This document shows, piece after piece, positions 63,788-64,000 of a DNA stretch of 64,000 nt. Source of the stretch: Archegozetes longisetosus (Eukaryota > Arthropoda > Arachnida > Sarcoptiformes > Trhypochthoniidae). Below the pieces are notes generated by a model. The model ran no database searches, was not told the origin of the DNA, and worked only from the letters and a program-made list of their open reading frames with translations. Positions within the stretch are counted from its first letter, which is position 1. Every line of letters starts with the position of its first letter. The DNA lies in the NCBI GenBank assembly GCA_018873245.2, contig JAEMBT020000006.1, positions 4,517,855 through 4,581,854 of the forward strand, written 5' to 3'. The translations under genes were made by a program, and so were the position numbers.

Positions 63788-64000
63788 TCATAGGGAAATG
63801 TGCAATAGACATTATAGCAGGGATGCTAACATTTCATCGAGTGAGAGCTGAAGAAAAAATTCTAAATGAAAGATCATGGAGTAATTCTTGAGAGATTTCT
63901 AATAAGTTATTAGTCTTCATGAAGATTAGCATATTTTGGATTAAATTTTACAAAAAATTAACCAGATTACATTTATTAAGAGTATATCAGTAAAGCTATT

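Overview
The window looks like nuclear DNA of an AT-rich arthropod, most likely a mite (a guess from gene content; nothing here proves the order). Coding regions are split by spliceosomal introns, mostly GT-AG with one GC-AG. The identifiable host genes are animal families: a tetraspanin, two arrestin-domain proteins, a cryptochrome/(6-4) photolyase homologue, a secreted EB/EGF-like cysteine-rich protein and a DEG/ENaC-type channel. A fungal-type secreted glutaminase with introns is also present. Most of the remaining sequence is AT-rich spacer holding DNA transposons of the Merlin, mariner/Tc1 and hAT groups plus foldback repeats. No LTR element, capsid-bearing element, rRNA or CRISPR array was seen.

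Layout. 1-10.9 kb: a CA/CT microsatellite, then a Merlin-type transposase ORF at 2.2 kb whose upstream region is a 10-bp periodic array of heat-shock-element half sites ending at a TATA box; the rest is spacer. 10.9-16.5 kb: a six-exon tetraspanin (+) and a six-exon arrestin-domain gene (-), arranged tail to tail; tetraspanin intron 1 carries a 388-bp internally deleted mariner. 19.4-20.1 kb: an unclassified inverted-repeat element. 21.9-28.5 kb: the five-exon cryptochrome/photolyase gene (-), with a deleted mariner in intron 4 and a Tc1/mariner-like element in intron 1. 30.7-31.5 kb: the EB-module protein (+). 32.9-33.2 kb: a broken copy of tetraspanin exons 2-3 (-). 34.7-37.6 kb: the five-exon glutaminase (-). 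39.9-43 kb: two foldbacks, a deleted hAT and a tRNA-like remnant. 44.5-47.8 kb: the second arrestin-domain gene (+), with exon lengths and phases matching the first. 48.4-50 kb: a second deleted hAT and a 573-bp foldback, each with exact target duplications. 50.4-53 kb: two DEG/ENaC units in one orientation with no stop codon between them (-), with three single-base shifts in A/T runs. 54.7-55 kb: an unidentified coding-like exon (-). 55.7-64 kb: a repeat-rich tail with a degenerate Tc1, a miRNA-like hairpin, a 1.3-kb imperfect palindrome, a Merlin element with 379-bp terminal repeats and a 547-bp inverted-repeat element.

The host genes do not form an obvious pathway. The arrestin-domain pair and the tetraspanin gene plus its fossil point to local duplication. 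Several genes have single-base shifts confined to mononucleotide runs, so assembly error and true decay must be separated before calling them pseudogenes. The signals I rate most worth a second look are the heat-shock-like array before the Merlin transposase, the two-unit DEG/ENaC reading frame, the loss of the catalytic histidine in the cryptochrome/photolyase, and the fungal-type glutaminase.
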